DNA of 5,851 nt from Roseiarcus sp. (GTDB lineage Bacteria > Pseudomonadota > Alphaproteobacteria > Rhizobiales > Beijerinckiaceae), in assembly GCA_030153205.1 (NCBI GenBank), contig JASLHV010000550.1, forward strand, positions 1 through 5,851, in the 5' to 3' direction. Positions 1-5,851 of the stretch are shown piece by piece. Both the position numbers and the translations under genes were made by a program. The first letter of the stretch is position 1. Each line of letters begins with the position of its first letter. A model generated the notes under the pieces. The model saw only the letters and a program-made list of their open reading frames with translations, did not search any database and was not told where the DNA came from.

Positions 1-387
1 GTCGAGGATCCGATTGCTCAAGCCTATCGGCTCGAGATTTCTTCGCCCGGCATCGATCGTCCGTTGGTTCGCGTATCCGATTTCGAGCGTGCGGTCGGAC
101 ATGAGGCGAAGATCGAAATGGCGCGGCCCGTCGATGGGCGCAAGCGTTTTCGCGGCGTGATCGAAAGCGTCGAAGCAGGCGATAATCCGCGGGCGCATAT
201 TCGTTTTGCGGCGGCCGAAGGCGAGACGACCGACATCGCATTGTCGATCAAAGACATGGGCGAGGCTCGGCTTGTACTATCGGAAGCGTTGATCCGCGAA
301 GCGTTACGCCGTGAAAAAGCGGCCAAGAAAAACGCGAAACAAGCGCGCAAGCGCTCGAAAGACGACGAGGCGCAGAAGGCGTCTTGA
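1..387 (+). CDS. rimP: Ribosome maturation factor RimP (3' part, cut by window start)
   Basis: RimP binds the 30S precursor in the cytoplasm and helps its maturation. The frame is open from base 1 to the TGA at 385-387, giving 128 residues of the C-terminal part; the true start lies upstream of the window. The segment YRLEISSPGIDRPL (residues 9-22 of the fragment) is the family signature at the end of the N-terminal alpha/beta domain. It is followed by the SH3-like C-terminal domain (about residues 33-100, GHEAKIEMARPVDGRKRF onward). A Lys/Arg-rich tail of about 25 residues ends the protein; E. coli RimP lacks it, but such tails are usual in alphaproteobacteria. A TTG at 64 also opens a shorter frame, but it lies inside the conserved signature and is not a real start. 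Position directly upstream of nusA agrees with the canonical operon. Identity is seen from motif and context; function is from family knowledge. Confidence 0.96.
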   Translation, partial: VEDPIAQAYRLEISSPGIDRPLVRVSDFERAVGHEAKIEMARPVDGRKRFRGVIESVEAGDNPRAHIRFAAAEGETTDIALSIKDMGEARLVLSEALIREALRREKAAKKNAKQARKRSKDDEAQKAS

Positions 388-400
388 ACAGATGAATAGG

Positions 401-425
401 CCGAAACGCTCTTCGAGCCGTTCGG
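401..425 (+). other. Imperfect hairpin in the rimP-nusA gap
   Basis: An inverted repeat pairs 401-411 with 415-425 around a 3-base loop (412-414). The outer 5 base pairs (CCGAA/TTCGG) and inner 4 base pairs (GCTC/GAGC) are separated by a 2x2 mismatch. No T-run follows, so it does not look like an intrinsic terminator. It sits six bases before the nusA Shine-Dalgarno, where it could affect translation or mRNA processing; that role is inference only. Confidence 0.3.
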
Positions 426-431
426 TGGAAA

Positions 432-437
432 AAGGAG
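432..437 (+). promoter_or_regulatory. Ribosome binding site of nusA
   Basis: AAGGAG lies nine bases before the ATG at 447 and is preceded by an A-rich stretch (429-433). It is a near-perfect Shine-Dalgarno and fixes the nusA start. Confidence 0.85.
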
Positions 438-446
438 ACTTAGGCA

Positions 447-2051
447 ATGGCCGTCAGCGCCAACAGGCTTGAACTTTTGCAGATCGTCGATGCGGTCGCG
501 CGCGAGAAATCGATCGACCGATCGATTGTGCTCGCCTCGATGGAGGACGCGATGCAGAAAGCGGCGCGCTCCCGCTATGGTCAGGAGACCGAAGTTCGCG
601 CCGACATCAACCCGAAAACCGGCGAGATCAGATTCTCGCGCTTGCTCCTGGTTGTCGAGCAGGTCGAGAACGACGCGACGCAGATTTTGCTTTCCGAAGC
701 CCGGAAAAAGAACCCGGCCGCGCAGATCGGCGACTGGATCGCCGAATCGCTGCCGCCCTTTGATTTCGGCCGCATTCCCGCGCAATCGTCGAAACAGGTG
801 CTTGTCCAAAAAATTCGCGAAGCCGAGCGCGACAAGCAGTACGATGTCTATAAGGATCGTATCGGCGAAATCATCAACGGCGTCGTCAAGCGCGTGGAAT
901 ACGGCAATGTCGTCGTCGATCTCGGCGGCGCCGGCGCCGGCGAAGCGGTAGTCAGGCGCGACGAATTGATCCCGCGCGAAATGTTCCGACCGGGAGATCG
1001 CATCCGCGCCTATGTCTATGACGTGAGGCGCGAACAACGCGGTCCGCAGATTTTCCTTTCACGCACGCATCCGCAATTCACGGCGAAGCTCTTCGCTCAG
1101 GAAGTGCCCGAGATTTACGACGGCATTGTCGAGGTGAAGTCCGTTGCTCGCGATCCAGGCTCGCGCGCGAAGATCGCCGTTATCTCGAACGATTCTTCGA
1201 TTGATCCTGTCGGCGCCTGCGTCGGCATGCGCGGCTCGCGCGTGCAGGCGGTCGTCAACGAGCAGCAAGGCGAGAAGATCGACATCATCCCGTGGTCGGC
1301 GGACGCGGCGACCTTCATCGTCAACGCGCTGCAGCCGGCTGAAGTGATGAAAGTCGTACTCGACGAGGATTCGACCCGAATCGAAGTCGTCGTGCCTGAC
1401 GATCAGCTCTCGCTGGCGATCGGCCGGCGCGGTCAGAACGTGCGCCTCGCCTCGCAGTTGACGGGCTGGGACATCGACATTCTGACCGAGGCGGAAGAAT
1501 CGGAGCGGCGGCAGAAGGAATTTGTCGAGCGCACCAATGTCTTCATGAACGTACTCGACGTCGACGAAGTCGTGGCGCAGTTGCTCGCGTCCGAGGGGTT
1601 CCGCTCCGTCGAAGAATTAGCCTATGTCGAGCCGCGAGAGCTTGCTTCGATCGAAGGCTTCGATGCGGACACGGCGACGGAAATCCAGTCGCGCGCGCAA
1701 GGCTATCTGGCCAGAGTCGAAGCCGAGCACGACGAGAAGCGCAAGGCGCTCGGCGTTTCTGACGAGTTGAAACAGATCGACGGCGTCACCACGGCGATGC
1801 TGGTCAAGCTCGGCGAAAACGAGGTCAAGACAATCGAAGATCTCGCTGGCTGCGCCACCGACGATTTGGTCGGTTGGACTGAACGCGGCGAAGGCGAGGC
1901 TAAACAATATCCGGGCTTCCTGGACGGTTTCGATCTATCGCGCGAGCAGGCTGAAGCGATGATCATGCGCGCCAGAGTCCTAGCGGGTTGGATCGAGGCG
2001 CCTGTCGAAGCGCCGGCCGAATCCGAGAGCGAGGTCGGGGAAGCCGAGTAA
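447..2051 (+). CDS. nusA: Transcription elongation/termination/antitermination factor NusA
   Basis: NusA binds RNA polymerase near the RNA exit channel and modulates pausing, Rho-dependent and intrinsic termination, and rRNA antitermination. The 534 residues show the full family order: N-terminal polymerase-binding domain (about 5-130, beginning NRLELLQIVDAVAREKSIDR), S1 domain (about 138-205, GEIINGVVKRVEYGNVVVDL), KH1 with its GMRG loop (260-263), KH2 with its GRRG loop (326-329, LSLAIGRRGQNVRLAS), then two helix-hairpin-helix acidic repeats (about 365-420 and 440-510) and an acidic tail rich in Glu. E. coli NusA is 495 residues; the extra length is mostly in the second C-terminal repeat (around TERGEGEAKQYPGF, 478-491) and the tail. 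The ATG at 447 is chosen because of the strong upstream AAGGAG and the conserved N-terminus. All landmark motifs are present and I see no frameshift. It probably shares a transcript with its neighbours. Confidence 0.98.
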   Translation: MAVSANRLELLQIVDAVAREKSIDRSIVLASMEDAMQKAARSRYGQETEVRADINPKTGEIRFSRLLLVVEQVENDATQILLSEARKKNPAAQIGDWIAESLPPFDFGRIPAQSSKQVLVQKIREAERDKQYDVYKDRIGEIINGVVKRVEYGNVVVDLGGAGAGEAVVRRDELIPREMFRPGDRIRAYVYDVRREQRGPQIFLSRTHPQFTAKLFAQEVPEIYDGIVEVKSVARDPGSRAKIAVISNDSSIDPVGACVGMRGSRVQAVVNEQQGEKIDIIPWSADAATFIVNALQPAEVMKVVLDEDSTRIEVVVPDDQLSLAIGRRGQNVRLASQLTGWDIDILTEAEESERRQKEFVERTNVFMNVLDVDEVVAQLLASEGFRSVEELAYVEPRELASIEGFDADTATEIQSRAQGYLARVEAEHDEKRKALGVSDELKQIDGVTTAMLVKLGENEVKTIEDLAGCATDDLVGWTERGEGEAKQYPGFLDGFDLSREQAEAMIMRARVLAGWIEAPVEAPAESESEVGEAE

Positions 2052-2060
2052 ATCTTGTCG

Positions 2061-2065
2061 GGAGG
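2061..2065 (+). promoter_or_regulatory. Ribosome binding site deciding the TTG start of the ylxR-like gene
   Basis: GGAGG (extended GGGAGGT, 2060-2066) lies five bases before the TTG at 2071. No ATG or GTG in this frame lies between the nusA stop and the conserved RTC motif, so this site together with TTG defines the start. Confidence 0.75.
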
Positions 2066-2070
2066 TCAGT

Positions 2071-2745
2071 TTGGGCGGGCGCGCCAAGGCGGATCGGGAA
2101 GCCCCGGAGCGGACTTGCGCCGTCACCGGCCTCAAAGGGCCGCCGGAGGCGATGATTCCCTTTTGCCTCTCGCCCGACGGCGCGGTTGTGCCGGACATTC
2201 GCCGCAAGCTTCCGGGTCGCGGGGTCTGGGTGTCGGCGCGAAGCGTCATCGTCGATCAGGCGGCGAGGCGGCAAGTTTTCTCGCGGGGATTTAAGGCCAA
2301 GGCTCAGGCGCCGGCGGATCTGGCGGCGCTTGTCGATCGTTTGCTCGAGGAAGAGACGCTGCAATTTCTTTCGATCGTCAACAAGGCGGGGCTCGTGGTC
2401 AGCGGCGCTTTCAAGGTCGAAGAAGCCCTTCGCGGCGGCGCAATCCTGGCCCTGATTAACGCTTCGGAGGCGTCAAAACACGGGGTCGCGAAATTGGAAC
2501 GGCTCGCAGGGACGAGCGTTGCGCGAATAAATCTTTTCTCCTCAGGCCAATTGGATTTGGCGTTGGGGAGGGCAAATGTGATACATGCAGCGCTCCGCGA
2601 GGGCGAGGCGAGCGCGGCTTTCCTGAGGAAGGCGCGACGGCTCGCCTATTATCGCGACAAGGATACGGAAATTCCGTCGGAAGCGGCGCAACCCGACGAG
2701 GGCGGCGGCGAGCCCGCCGCAAGCGAAACTGATGGCCGGGCTTAA
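2071..2745 (+). CDS. ylxR: YlxR-family (DUF448) RNA-binding protein with a C-terminal L7Ae-like domain
   Basis: This is a 224-residue, probably cytoplasmic nucleic-acid-binding protein. Residues 12-75 form a YlxR/DUF448 domain: RTC (14-16), then IPF...PDG, then D42 and the GRG turn (49-51) of PDIRRKLPGRGVWV, the family fingerprint. Residues about 86-185 resemble the ribosomal L7Ae/L30e fold (LSIVNKAGLVVSGAFKVEEA, then a Gly/Ala-rich stretch with ILALINASEAS). In Firmicutes these are two separate genes, ylxR and ylxQ, at the same nusA-infB position; here they are in one chain, as in many alphaproteobacteria. YlxR of Bacillus subtilis has been reported to bind and modulate RNase P (RnpM); whether the alphaproteobacterial form does so is unknown. 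The tail (196-224) is acidic and low-complexity. Translation starts at TTG with a strong Shine-Dalgarno, 19 bases after the nusA stop. The domain call is confident; the precise function is not. Confidence 0.93.
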   Translation: MGGRAKADREAPERTCAVTGLKGPPEAMIPFCLSPDGAVVPDIRRKLPGRGVWVSARSVIVDQAARRQVFSRGFKAKAQAPADLAALVDRLLEEETLQFLSIVNKAGLVVSGAFKVEEALRGGAILALINASEASKHGVAKLERLAGTSVARINLFSSGQLDLALGRANVIHAALREGEASAAFLRKARRLAYYRDKDTEIPSEAAQPDEGGGEPAASETDGRA

Positions 2746-2757
2746 AATCCGGCCCGT

Positions 2758-2763
2758 GGAAGG
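2758..2763 (+). promoter_or_regulatory. Ribosome binding site deciding the infB start
   Basis: GGAAGG lies four bases before the ATG at 2768. It supports that start over the in-frame ATG at 2732, which overlaps the end of the preceding gene and has no comparable purine-rich site before it. Confidence 0.7.
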
Positions 2764-2767
2764 TCGA

Positions 2768-5407
2768 ATGAGCGATACGAATAACAGTGGCGACAAGACT
2801 TTGAGCGTCGCGCCAACGAAAACTTTGCATTTGCCCAAGCGCCCTGTCGAGCAGGGAATGGTGCGGCAGAGCTTTTCGCATGGCCGGTCCAAGGCGGTCG
2901 TCGTCGAGAAGGTCAAACGCCGGATTCCAGGCCCGGGCGAAGCGCCGGTCCAGGCGCCGGCTCCGCTAACCTTGAAGAGCGCGCCGCCGCCCGCCGCTCC
3001 GGTGGCCAAGGCGTCGCCGACGGCCCCGGCCAAAGCGACGCCGGCAGCGCCGGCCGCCCCGCCGCCGGCAAAGACTGGCGTCGTGCTCCAGACTTTGACC
3101 GAGGAGCAGCGTCAGGCGCGCGCCCGGGCGCTTGTCGGCGCGCGAGCGCGCGAAGAGGAAGATCGACGCCGTCAAGAGTCGGAGGCGAAGGCGCGGACGG
3201 AGCGCGAGGCCCGTGAACGTCAAGAGCGCGAGGCCGCCGAGGCCCGTAAGCGCGACGAAGAGACGCGCCGCGCCCAGGAAGCGGACGTCAAACGCAGGAC
3301 GGAGGAAGAAGCTCGCCGCCGTCTCGCCGGCGGCGAACCGGCGCCTTCTCCGAGCGCAACCGCCACGACAGTGCGCAAGCCTCTGGTCACGGCGACCGCG
3401 GCCGTGCGACCTGTGGTGACGCCAGAGGAAGAAGAGACGACGAAGCGGCTGATCCGCCGACCAGGTCAGCCGACCAAAGTCGTGCTTCCGCCTCGTCCGA
3501 CCCGCGGCGGCGAACAACGCAATCGCGGCCGATTGACCGTCACCAGCGCGACGGCCGACGAAGAGGAGCGCATCCGTTCGATCGCCTCGTTCCGTCGTCG
3601 CACGCAGCGCCTCAAAGGGCACGGGCTCAGTGAGCCGAAGGAAAAACTGGTTCGCGAGATCGTCATTCCTGAGACGATCACTATTCAGGAATTGGCGAAC
3701 CGCATGTCCGAACGCGGTGTCGACGTCATCAAGCTTCTGATGAAACAGGGCCGGATGGCGACCATCACCGACGTTCTCGACGCCGACACGGCTCAACTCG
3801 TCGCCGAAGAGCTGGGACATACCGTCCGGCGCGTCGCCGAATCCGACGTCGAAGAAGGACTTTTCGACCGACCGGACGTGGACGGCGCGACGGCGCCGCG
3901 CCCGCCGATTGTCACCATTATGGGCCATGTCGACCACGGCAAGACGTCCTTGCTCGATGCGATTCGCCAAGCGAATGTGGTGGCGGGCGAAGCGGGCGGC
4001 ATCACGCAGCATATCGGCGCCTATCAGGTGACGGCGCCGAATGGGGCCAAGATCACGTTCATCGATACGCCAGGCCACGCCGCGTTTACGGCGATGCGCG
4101 CGCGAGGCGCGAGCGTTACGGATATTGTCGTGCTGGTCGTCGCGGCGGACGACGGCGTCATGCCGCAAACCGTCGAAGCGATCCGTCACGCCAAGGCCGC
4201 CAAGGCGCCGATCATTGTGGCGATCAACAAGATCGATAAGCCCGACGCCAATCCCGAGCGTGTCTCGACGGAGCTCCTGCAGCATGAGGTGCAAGTCGAG
4301 ACCTTCGGCGGCGAAACGCTGGCGGTCGAAGTTTCGGCGACGAAACATACCAACCTCGACAAGCTGCTCGAAGCCATCGCGCTGCAAGCCGAATTGCTCG
4401 ATCTCAAAGCTGATCCCAATCGTGGCGCCGAAGGCGCCGTGATCGAGGCGCGGCTTGATCGTGGCCGCGGTCCGGTCGCGACGATTCTGGTGCAGCGCGG
4501 AACTCTGCGCGTTGGCGACATCGTCGTCGCTGGCTCGCAATGGGGCCGCGTGCGCGCGCTCATCGACGACAAGGGCGCCAATGTCGACGAGGCGGCGCCG
4601 TCGACGCCGGTCGAAGTACTCGGCTTCTCTGGCGCGCCGGAGGCTGGCGATCGCGTCGCGGTTGTCGAGAGCGAAGCGCGGGCGAGAGAGATCACCGAAT
4701 ATCGCGATCGTCAGAAACGCGAGAAGCAGGCTGCGCGCGGCGCGCCGGTCCGCGCCCTGGCCGATATGATGACCCAATTGAAGACGGCCGGCCGCAAGGA
4801 ATTGCCGATCGTCATCAAAGGCGACGTGCAGGGTTCGGTCGAAGCGATCGTCGCCGCGCTGGAGAAGCTCGGCAACGACGAAGTCGGCGCACGCGTCGTT
4901 CACTCGGGCGTCGGCGGCGTCACCGAATCCGACGTCACGTTGGCGACGGCATCGCACGCGGTCGTCCTCGGCTTTAATGTGCGCGCTCATAAAGAGGCGC
5001 GCGATCTCGCCGAGCACGACGGCGTCGAAATCCGCTACTACAACATCATCTACAACCTCGTGGACGATGTGAAAGCGGCGATGTCCGGCCTCCTGGCGCC
5101 GACGTTGCGCGAAGAGATGCTGGGCAATGCGCAGATCTTGGAAATCTTCACTATCACCAAGGTGGGCAATGTCGCGGGTTGCCGCGTCACCGACGGCGTC
5201 GTGCAGCGCGGCGCCAGCGTGCGTCTCATCCGCGACAATGTCGTCGTGCACGAGGGCAAGCTGTCGACGCTCAAGCGCTTCAAGGACGAAGTGCGCGAAG
5301 TCCAGGCCGGCCAGGAATGCGGCATGGCTTTTGAGAATTATCAGGACATGCGCGCAGGCGACGTCATCGAGTGCTACCGCGTCGAAGAGGTGCGCCGCAC
5401 GCTTTGA
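2768..5407 (+). CDS. infB: Translation initiation factor IF-2
   Basis: IF-2 is the GTPase that brings fMet-tRNA to the 30S subunit and promotes subunit joining. The start at 2768 gives 879 residues and the alphaproteobacterial N-terminus MSDTNNSGDKTLSV; starting at 2732 would add 12 residues that do not fit the family. In order: conserved N-terminal motif (27-52, VEQGMVRQSFSHGR...); Ala/Pro-rich linker (about 56-104); charged Arg/Glu/Ala segment, probably helical or coiled coil (about 111-187); basic linker; IF-2 N domain (about 297-355, IPETITIQELANRMSERGVD); G domain with G1 GHVDHGKT (386-393), switch I GGITQHIG (410-417), G3 DTPGH (433-437), G4 NKID (487-490) and G5 SA (523-524); beta-barrel domain II (about 556-645); domain III (about 665-775, IVIKGDVQGSVEAIV); and the C-terminal initiator-tRNA-binding domain (about 787-879, with GQECGMAFENYQDMRAGDVIE near 848-868). 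All GTPase residues are intact. Stop is TGA, with a second in-frame TGA at 5417. Confidence 0.98.
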   Translation: MSDTNNSGDKTLSVAPTKTLHLPKRPVEQGMVRQSFSHGRSKAVVVEKVKRRIPGPGEAPVQAPAPLTLKSAPPPAAPVAKASPTAPAKATPAAPAAPPPAKTGVVLQTLTEEQRQARARALVGARAREEEDRRRQESEAKARTEREARERQEREAAEARKRDEETRRAQEADVKRRTEEEARRRLAGGEPAPSPSATATTVRKPLVTATAAVRPVVTPEEEETTKRLIRRPGQPTKVVLPPRPTRGGEQRNRGRLTVTSATADEEERIRSIASFRRRTQRLKGHGLSEPKEKLVREIVIPETITIQELANRMSERGVDVIKLLMKQGRMATITDVLDADTAQLVAEELGHTVRRVAESDVEEGLFDRPDVDGATAPRPPIVTIMGHVDHGKTSLLDAIRQANVVAGEAGGITQHIGAYQVTAPNGAKITFIDTPGHAAFTAMRARGASVTDIVVLVVAADDGVMPQTVEAIRHAKAAKAPIIVAINKIDKPDANPERVSTELLQHEVQVETFGGETLAVEVSATKHTNLDKLLEAIALQAELLDLKADPNRGAEGAVIEARLDRGRGPVATILVQRGTLRVGDIVVAGSQWGRVRALIDDKGANVDEAAPSTPVEVLGFSGAPEAGDRVAVVESEARAREITEYRDRQKREKQAARGAPVRALADMMTQLKTAGRKELPIVIKGDVQGSVEAIVAALEKLGNDEVGARVVHSGVGGVTESDVTLATASHAVVLGFNVRAHKEARDLAEHDGVEIRYYNIIYNLVDDVKAAMSGLLAPTLREEMLGNAQILEIFTITKVGNVAGCRVTDGVVQRGASVRLIRDNVVVHEGKLSTLKRFKDEVREVQAGQECGMAFENYQDMRAGDVIECYRVEEVRRTL

Positions 5408-5415
5408 TGCGGCGC
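5392..5415 (+). other. GC-rich hairpin spanning the infB stop codon
   Basis: GCGCCGCA (5392-5399) pairs perfectly with TGCGGCGC (5408-5415) around an 8-base loop (5400-5407) whose last three bases are the infB TGA stop. Two outer G-T pairs can extend the stem to ten. What follows (GTGAGAATTTAAG) has no T-run, so a classic intrinsic terminator is unlikely. It may be a partial attenuator, a 3'-end stabilising or processing structure, or a chance product of GC-rich sequence. Structure is seen; role is inference. Confidence 0.4.
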
Positions 5416-5443
5416 GTGAGAATTTAAGATCAGGGCTTTCGCA

Positions 5444-5851
5444 ATGAGCACGACCCGCGCCGCAGAGGGCTTCGATCGCCGCGCCTTCACGGTGGACGAA
5501 GTCCTGCGCATGCAGGAAGCCGGCATTATTTCCGATGACGAGAATTTTGAGCTCATCGAAGGCGAGATTGTGCCTATGCAGGCGAAAACGCATGTTCATG
5601 AATTGATTAAATCGACGCTGAACGTGGGCTTGGTCAAAACGTTACCCGAAAAATTATGGCTTGGCGTCGAAAGCACAATGTATCTTTCGAGAAACACCTT
5701 CGTCGAGCCTGACCTTGTCGTCTATCCCAGAGGATTGAAACTCGAAGACGTCAAAGGGACGGATATCGTTCTCGCCATCGAAGTCGCCTTGACCAGTCTC
5801 GCCTATGATCGCGGGCTCAAAGCGCAAATCTATGCGCGTCACGGCGTACGT
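5444..5851 (+). CDS. Uma2-family (DUF820) putative PD-(D/E)XK endonuclease, 5' part, cut by window end
   Basis: The frame is open from the ATG at 5444 to the window edge, giving 136 residues; families of this type are usually about 180-200 residues, so roughly the last quarter to third is missing. Visible Uma2 landmarks: an N-terminal FTVDEVLRMQEAGI segment (15-28), FELIEGEIVPM (35-45) with the candidate acidic residue E41, a conserved His region (HVHELI, 50-55), VEPDLVVYP (87-95) with candidate catalytic D90, and IVLAIEVALTSLAYDRGLK (108-126) with candidate E113 and K126, then QIYARHGVR leading into the usual YW motif beyond the edge. The fold is predicted to be a restriction-endonuclease-like nuclease; a cellular role is not established for the family. 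It begins 36 bases after infB with only a weak AGGG (5432-5435) eight bases before the ATG, and no promoter is evident, so it is probably read from the infB transcript. GC over 5581-5700 is about 43% by hand count, against about 62% for 4921-5040 in infB, which suggests later acquisition. Confidence 0.88.
   Translation, partial: MSTTRAAEGFDRRAFTVDEVLRMQEAGIISDDENFELIEGEIVPMQAKTHVHELIKSTLNVGLVKTLPEKLWLGVESTMYLSRNTFVEPDLVVYPRGLKLEDVKGTDIVLAIEVALTSLAYDRGLKAQIYARHGVR

Noticed and set aside
921..945. Repeated GGCGCC/GCCGGC palindromes in the nusA S1 region
   Set aside because: They encode the Gly/Ala run of the S1 domain and reflect codon choice rather than a repeat element.
24..1037. A 337-codon open frame on the minus strand opposite rimP and nusA
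   Set aside because: Same cause: antisense of two confidently identified genes, crossing their junction, with no family resemblance.
2705..2720. GCGGCG/CGCCGC hairpin near the end of the ylxR-like gene
   Set aside because: Only 6 bp in a Gly/Ala-coding GC-rich run, with no T-run; such stems are expected by chance in this composition.
5408..5443. Promoter for the Uma2-type gene in the infB-downstream gap
   Set aside because: TTTAAG at 5423-5428 faintly resembles a -10 box, but no -35-like element lies at a suitable distance (TTTGAT at 5403 is only 14 bases away), so no promoter is claimed.
2966..5599. An 877-codon open frame on the minus strand opposite infB
   Set aside because: It mirrors infB almost throughout, is rich in Arg/Asp/His as expected from the complement of GC-rich codons, and shows no recognisable domain. 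It is a shadow of infB; stop codons are rare in this frame because of the codon bias of the + strand.
5654..5842. A 62-codon minus-strand frame at the window end
   Set aside because: It lies wholly opposite the Uma2-type coding region, whose motifs are clear on the + strand.
1..5851. CRISPR array, tRNA or rRNA gene, insertion sequence or attachment-site repeats
   Set aside because: No regularly spaced repeats, no tRNA-like fold, no transposase motifs and no flanking direct repeats around the Uma2-type gene were visible; its far boundary is outside the window.

Overview
The window is a stretch of a bacterial translation/transcription operon, all on the + strand, in the order rimP (3' part) - nusA - ylxR-type RNA-binding gene - infB, followed by the 5' part of a Uma2-family (DUF820) putative nuclease gene. 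GC-rich codon use, the alphaproteobacterial form of the IF-2 N-terminus (MSDT...GDKTLSV, then VEQGMVRQSFSHGR), the acid-tailed 534-residue NusA and the two-domain YlxR/L7Ae-like protein point to an alphaproteobacterium, probably of the order Hyphomicrobiales (Rhizobiales). A Methylocystaceae/Beijerinckiaceae-like source is a guess from overall impression, not shown by the sequence.

Layout: 1-387 is the C-terminal part of the ribosome maturation factor RimP, cut by the window edge. 388-446 is a 59-base gap with an imperfect hairpin and the nusA ribosome binding site. 447-2051 is nusA. After 19 bases comes the ylxR-like gene (2071-2745), which starts with TTG behind a strong Shine-Dalgarno. After 22 bases comes infB (2768-5407). 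The infB stop codon lies in the loop of a GC-rich hairpin, and 36 bases after it starts the Uma2-type gene (5444 to beyond 5851). No gap exceeds 60 bases, no convincing intrinsic terminator is seen, and no promoter could be supported inside the window, so the genes look like one transcription unit whose promoter lies upstream of the window.

The four operon genes form the widely conserved set for 30S maturation (RimP), transcription elongation, termination and antitermination (NusA), an RNA-binding accessory protein (YlxR/L7Ae-like) and initiator tRNA recruitment (IF-2). In most proteobacteria rbfA and truB come directly after infB. Here an accessory Uma2-family gene with clearly lower GC occupies that junction. 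This is the only non-canonical element and the most interesting point in the window. I did not find evidence for a wholly new multi-gene system: most of the window is ordinary housekeeping sequence.
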